Shown here in pieces: positions 60,723-64,000 of a DNA stretch of 64,000 bases (its first letter is position 1; the number at the start of each line of letters is the position of its first letter). Position numbers and translations under genes: made by a program. Where the stretch lies: positions 1,365,501 through 1,429,500 of the forward strand of contig NZ_CP083564.1 in the NCBI RefSeq assembly GCF_025143985.1, written 5' to 3'. The notes beneath the pieces are model-generated. The model did not search any database and was not told where the DNA came from. It was given only the letters and a program-made list of their open reading frames with translations. Source of the DNA: Sulfitobacter sp. W027 (GTDB taxonomy: Bacteria > Pseudomonadota > Alphaproteobacteria > Rhodobacterales > Rhodobacteraceae).

Positions 60723-61217
60723 TTAGCCGCGCGTAACGATCTGGAAAGACCCGTTCTTGTTGCGGATCACGCAGGAATTGGAGTTCAGGGCCGGCAGCGT
60801 CGTGGTCGCGCGCGGCGGTGCGGCGCGGGCGATGTTGTTCGGGCAAGCGGGGATCGACACAGGGGCAAAGCCCTGATCGGCCATACATTGCCCCTCAACC
60901 CGGTTGCGCAGATCCTCGTTAGGATCAAATGTCACCAGCTCACCGGGGACATAAAAGCCGCCCGTAACCCTGCATTTATTGTCGGCAATACAGTGACGCC
61001 GCTCGGGCACATAGCGCGGTGGTTCGCGGCGGACTTGGGTGGAGATCGGCACATCACGCAGCGCCTGCACTTCGCAGGCGGTGGTCGCGCGGTTCACCTG
61101 CGCGACACTCGCGCCCGGTTTGTAATAGGTATTCAGCGGCGCGCAGGCGGCAACCCCCAAGGCGATAAGCGTTAGGGCAAAGGCGGCGCGAGAGGGGCGA
61201 AGCGATATCGGTTTCAT
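60723..61217 (-). CDS. Putative lipoprotein, unknown function
   Basis: A 164-residue protein with a lipobox (LIALGVAAC, lipid-modified Cys25). The mature part has six further cysteines in spaced pairs (ERRHCIADNKC, GQCMADQGF, SIPACPNN, SNSCVIRN), which suggests disulfide bonding in the periplasm. The minus-strand frame stays open far upstream, but that part is antisense to trkA; ATG at 61217 gives the signal. Ribosome-binding site weak. No family recognised. Confidence 0.72.
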   Translation of the reverse strand: MKPISLRPSRAAFALTLIALGVAACAPLNTYYKPGASVAQVNRATTACEVQALRDVPISTQVRREPPRYVPERRHCIADNKCRVTGGFYVPGELVTFDPNEDLRNRVEGQCMADQGFAPVSIPACPNNIARAAPPRATTTLPALNSNSCVIRNKNGSFQIVTRG

Positions 61218-61343
61218 AGCGCCATCATGCCGCTGTTGCGGAGTAAAGACAATTGATTTGACCCTTGCCAACCCATCTGTCATGCCCTCTAACCGACCCA
61301 AGACAACCCTCACACGATCTTTGCTCAGGGTAAGGAAGCCTTC

Positions 61344-62720
61344 ATGAAAATCATCATTTGCGGCGCAGGGCAGGTGGGTTGGCAGATTGCCCGTCACCTC
61401 AGCGGAGAGCGCAACGATGTGACCGTGGTCGACAGCAATGCCGAATTGATCCGCCGCGCCACCGACACGCTGGATGTGCAGGGCATCGCCGGATTCGCCA
61501 GCTACCCTGATGTGCTGGACCGTGCAGGCGCGCGGGACGCTGAGATGATCATCGCCGCGACCCATTCGGACGAGGTCAATATGGTGACCTGTCAGGTCGC
61601 GCATTCGGTCTTTGGCATCAACCGCAAGATCGCCCGTCTGCGCAGCCAGTCCTATCTGGATGCGATTTATTCCGACCTCTACCGCCGCGACCACATGCCG
61701 ATCGACGTGGTGATTTCCCCTGAAAAAGAAGTCGCGACCGCAGCCCTTCAGCGTCTCAGCGCGCCCGCCGCTTTCGATACCGAAATTTTCATGGACGGGC
61801 AGGCGCAGCTTCTCGGGATTTCCATCGACAGCGATTGCCCGGTGGTGAACACGCCGCTGCGTCAGTTGACCGATCTCTTTTCTACCCTGCGCGCCGTGGT
61901 CGTGGGGGTGCGCCGCGATGGCACGCTTTTTGCGCCCGAGGCGAAGGATCAGCTTTTTGTCGGCGATGACTGCTATGTCTTTTCGCATCACGACGACATC
62001 GCCCGAACGATGGAGATTTTCGGCAAACAAACCACCAAGCAAGAGCGCGTCGTGCTGGTGGGCGGCGGGAATGTCGGGTTGACCGTGGCCCAACACCTTG
62101 AGGCCGGGCCGCTGCGCGTGCGCACCAAGATGATCGAGAAGAACCGCAAATGCGCCGAACGTGCTGCCGAAGGCTTGGAGCGGACCATCGTGCTGAATGG
62201 CGACGGGCTGGATGCGGCGCTTTTGGCCGAAGCCGGGATCAGCCGCGCGGATGCGATGCTGGCGGTGACCGATGACGACAAGACCAACATGCTGTCATGC
62301 GTGCGCGCCAAGGCCGAAGGCTGTCCCTATGTGATCGCGCTGATCAATGACCCGACGCTGGTGCCGTTGATGACCCACCTTGGCATCGACGCCTATATCA
62401 ACCCGCGTGCCACAACGGTCAGTTCGATCCTGCGCCACATCCGCCACGGGCGGGTGCGGGCGGTCTATTCCATCGGCGATGCCGAGGCCGAGGTAATTGA
62501 GGCCGAAGTCCTATCTACCTCGCCCCTTGCGGGCAAGAAAGTCTCGGAAATCGACTTCCCCGAAGGCGTGTTGATTGGCATGCTGCGCAAAGAGGGCAAG
62601 GTGATCCGCCCCTTGGGCAACACTAGGATCGACGAGGGCGATGTGGTCGCACTCTTCGCTCTGGCCGAAGATGTGCCACGGGTTGAGCAGCTTTTGCAGG
62701 TCTCGATCGACTTTTTCTAA
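61344..62720 (+). CDS. trkA: Trk potassium uptake regulator TrkA
   Basis: Cytosolic NAD-binding gate of the Trk K+ transporter. The 458-residue protein has two RCK halves: GAGQVGWQIARHL at the N-terminus and GGGNVGLTVAQHL near residue 236, each followed by a C-terminal regulatory lobe. GGTAAGGA precedes the ATG. trkH follows after 15 bases, so channel and gate are co-expressed. The place behind ntrYX is the common order in Alphaproteobacteria. Confidence 0.95.
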   Translation: MKIIICGAGQVGWQIARHLSGERNDVTVVDSNAELIRRATDTLDVQGIAGFASYPDVLDRAGARDAEMIIAATHSDEVNMVTCQVAHSVFGINRKIARLRSQSYLDAIYSDLYRRDHMPIDVVISPEKEVATAALQRLSAPAAFDTEIFMDGQAQLLGISIDSDCPVVNTPLRQLTDLFSTLRAVVVGVRRDGTLFAPEAKDQLFVGDDCYVFSHHDDIARTMEIFGKQTTKQERVVLVGGGNVGLTVAQHLEAGPLRVRTKMIEKNRKCAERAAEGLERTIVLNGDGLDAALLAEAGISRADAMLAVTDDDKTNMLSCVRAKAEGCPYVIALINDPTLVPLMTHLGIDAYINPRATTVSSILRHIRHGRVRAVYSIGDAEAEVIEAEVLSTSPLAGKKVSEIDFPEGVLIGMLRKEGKVIRPLGNTRIDEGDVVALFALAEDVPRVEQLLQVSIDFF

Positions 62721-62735
62721 GCGCAGGAGCGCCGC

Positions 62736-64000
62736 GTGACGCAACCGACCAGCATCCGTCCCACCGGCATCCGCCGAGAGATCGTGCAACTGCCGCTCTT
62801 CCTGCAATTGTTCGGCGTTTCTGCTGTGTCGATGATCCTGCCGTCGATCCACGGGCTGGTTGTGAACGACCATCTGGCGAGCCGTGCTTTTCTCTATGCC
62901 GGTTTGTTAGGGCTTGTCGCCTTCACGCTCATTGCCATCGCCCATGCCGGGCGCAAGCCCTTGGACGGCGCGCTCGGACCGCTCTTGTCACTTCTCTCGG
63001 CCTTTGTGTTTCTGCCGGTCTTTTTCGCGGTGCCTTTCCTTGAGGCGCTGCCGACGACGCGGTTCGTGAACGTCTATTTCGAAATGGTCAGCGCCCTGAC
63101 CACCACCGGGGCCACGATGTTCGATAATCCCGAACGGCTGAGCAACACACTGCATCTGTGGCGCGCGCAGGTCGGTTGGATGGGGGGGCTGCTGATGTGG
63201 GTCACGGCCTCGGCCATTCTCGCGCCGCTGCATTTGGGCGGGTTTGAGGTGACCGCGCAGGCTGAACCCGGGCGGCCCGATGACCGTATGGGCAACCGGA
63301 TGGGCCGGATCACGCCCCGCCAACGTCTGCTGCGCACCACGCAGGCTTTGCTGCCGATTTATTTCGGGCTTACGCTGCTGTTGTGGCTCTTGCTGGTGAT
63401 CGGTGGCGAGACGGCTTTGGTCGCGCTTTGTCATGCGATGTCGGTCATGGCAACTTCGGGTATTTCGCCCATCGGCGGGGTCGATGAAGCACAGATCGGT
63501 GTCACGGGCGAGGCGGTGATGATGCTGTTCATGCTCTTCGCCCTCTCGCGGCTGACCTTTTCCAAAGATACCGTCACAGCAACCCAAGGGGGGCTGATGA
63601 CTGACCCAGAGTTTCGCATCGGCCTTTTGGTGGTGATCGGTGTGCCCCTGTTGCTGTTTGCACGCCATTGGATCGGCGCCTTTGAGGTTGAGGTCGAGGT
63701 CGACGGCACCCGCGCTTTGGAGGCGCTTTGGGGTGGGCTTTTCACAGTGCTGTCTTTTCTCACGACCACCGGTTTCGTGTCCGAGCATTGGGCCGAGGCG
63801 CAGAACTGGTCGGGGCTGCGCACGCCGGGTCTGGTGCTGATGGGGTTGGCCCTGATTGGCGGCGGGGTGGCCACCACGGCGGGCGGTGTGAAACTGCTGC
63901 GGGTCTTCGCGCTTTATCAAAATGGTGTGCGCGAGATGGATCGTCTGGTTTATCCCAACTCAGTCAGCGGGGCCGGTGCGGCGGGGCGGCGGTTGCAAAG
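62736..64000 (+). CDS. trkH: Trk potassium transporter membrane subunit TrkH (runs off window)
   Basis: Frame from a GTG at 62736 (AGGAG eight bases upstream) open to the window edge, 421 codons seen. It is a polytopic membrane protein with the repeated pore loops of the TrkH/KtrB family: SALTTTGATMF, then SVMATSGISPIGG and LTTTGFVSE; the TTAGGVKLLR segment after the third loop is also typical. The last pore repeat lies outside the window. TrkA gates it. Confidence 0.92.
   Translation, partial: MTQPTSIRPTGIRREIVQLPLFLQLFGVSAVSMILPSIHGLVVNDHLASRAFLYAGLLGLVAFTLIAIAHAGRKPLDGALGPLLSLLSAFVFLPVFFAVPFLEALPTTRFVNVYFEMVSALTTTGATMFDNPERLSNTLHLWRAQVGWMGGLLMWVTASAILAPLHLGGFEVTAQAEPGRPDDRMGNRMGRITPRQRLLRTTQALLPIYFGLTLLLWLLLVIGGETALVALCHAMSVMATSGISPIGGVDEAQIGVTGEAVMMLFMLFALSRLTFSKDTVTATQGGLMTDPEFRIGLLVVIGVPLLLFARHWIGAFEVEVEVDGTRALEALWGGLFTVLSFLTTTGFVSEHWAEAQNWSGLRTPGLVLMGLALIGGGVATTAGGVKLLRVFALYQNGVREMDRLVYPNSVSGAGAAGRRLQ

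Noticed and set aside
61218..62096. Upstream extension of the lipoprotein frame on the minus strand
   Set aside because: It is antisense to trkA. The lipoprotein signal begins at the ATG at 61217.

Overview
The window reads as chromosomal core sequence of a GC-rich alphaproteobacterium of the order Rhodobacterales, most likely the Roseobacter group. The reasons are gene content and order: a sciP homologue next to ctrA, fabZ-lpxA-lpxI-lpxB in one overlapping run, a fused ispDF, the dusB-ntrBC-ntrYX-trkA-trkH series with an NtrC that lacks GAFTGA, and small families typical of this order (DUF1127, DUF6477, DUF6456). The genus is inference; Sulfitobacter-like is a guess. I see no rRNA, tRNA, CRISPR array, prophage or intact insertion sequence.

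Region by region: 1-165 holds the truncated start of an AraC-type regulator and 265-1155 miaA. 1286-13528 is an envelope and isoprenoid superoperon: pyrH, frr, uppS, cdsA, dxr, rseP, a 41-aa membrane peptide, bamA, ompH/skp, fabZ, lpxA, lpxI, lpxB. 13535-20172 carries mnmA, sciP, ctrA, ligA and recG. 20173-20592 holds a 42-aa membrane peptide behind an alphaproteobacterial LexA box, followed by a terminator. 20593-24360 has an IscU-like scaffold, hisI, gluQ with an overlapping methyltransferase, and trmFO. 24361-29845 has an inverted-repeat spacer, an enoyl-CoA hydratase, a thioesterase, a DUF1127/MocR divergent pair, rplM-rpsI and a small barrel protein. 30084-40678 is a metabolic and transport stretch: LLM oxidoreductase, TetR, ppk2, hydrolase, metA, P-loop ATPase, two EamA exporters, FadL, monooxygenase, guaA. 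40878-45658 has an MttB-family gene, the DUF6477/DUF6456 pair behind a CtrA-like box, and catalase. 45754-53281 covers oxyR, peroxiredoxin, lipA, two c-type cytochromes, hpt, a coq10-like gene, cinA, pgpA and ispDF. 53466-64000 is dusB-ntrBC-ntrYX, a lipoprotein, trkA and the truncated trkH.

Functionally this is housekeeping: outer-membrane building (BamA, Skp, lipid A, phospholipid), isoprenoids (Dxr, IspDF, UppS), tRNA modification (MiaA, MnmA, GluQRS, TrmFO, DusB), DNA repair (LigA, RecG), cell-cycle control (CtrA/SciP), peroxide defence (KatA/OxyR/peroxiredoxin), nitrogen sensing (NtrBC/NtrYX) and potassium uptake (TrkAH). Once the small genes are included, no stretch above about 300 bases lacks a gene. 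I found no large unknown multi-gene system. The best leads are small: the LexA-boxed 42-aa membrane peptide, the CtrA-boxed DUF6477/DUF6456 pair, the repeat-rich operator between DUF1127 and the MocR regulator, and the nested inverted repeats at 24432-24535.
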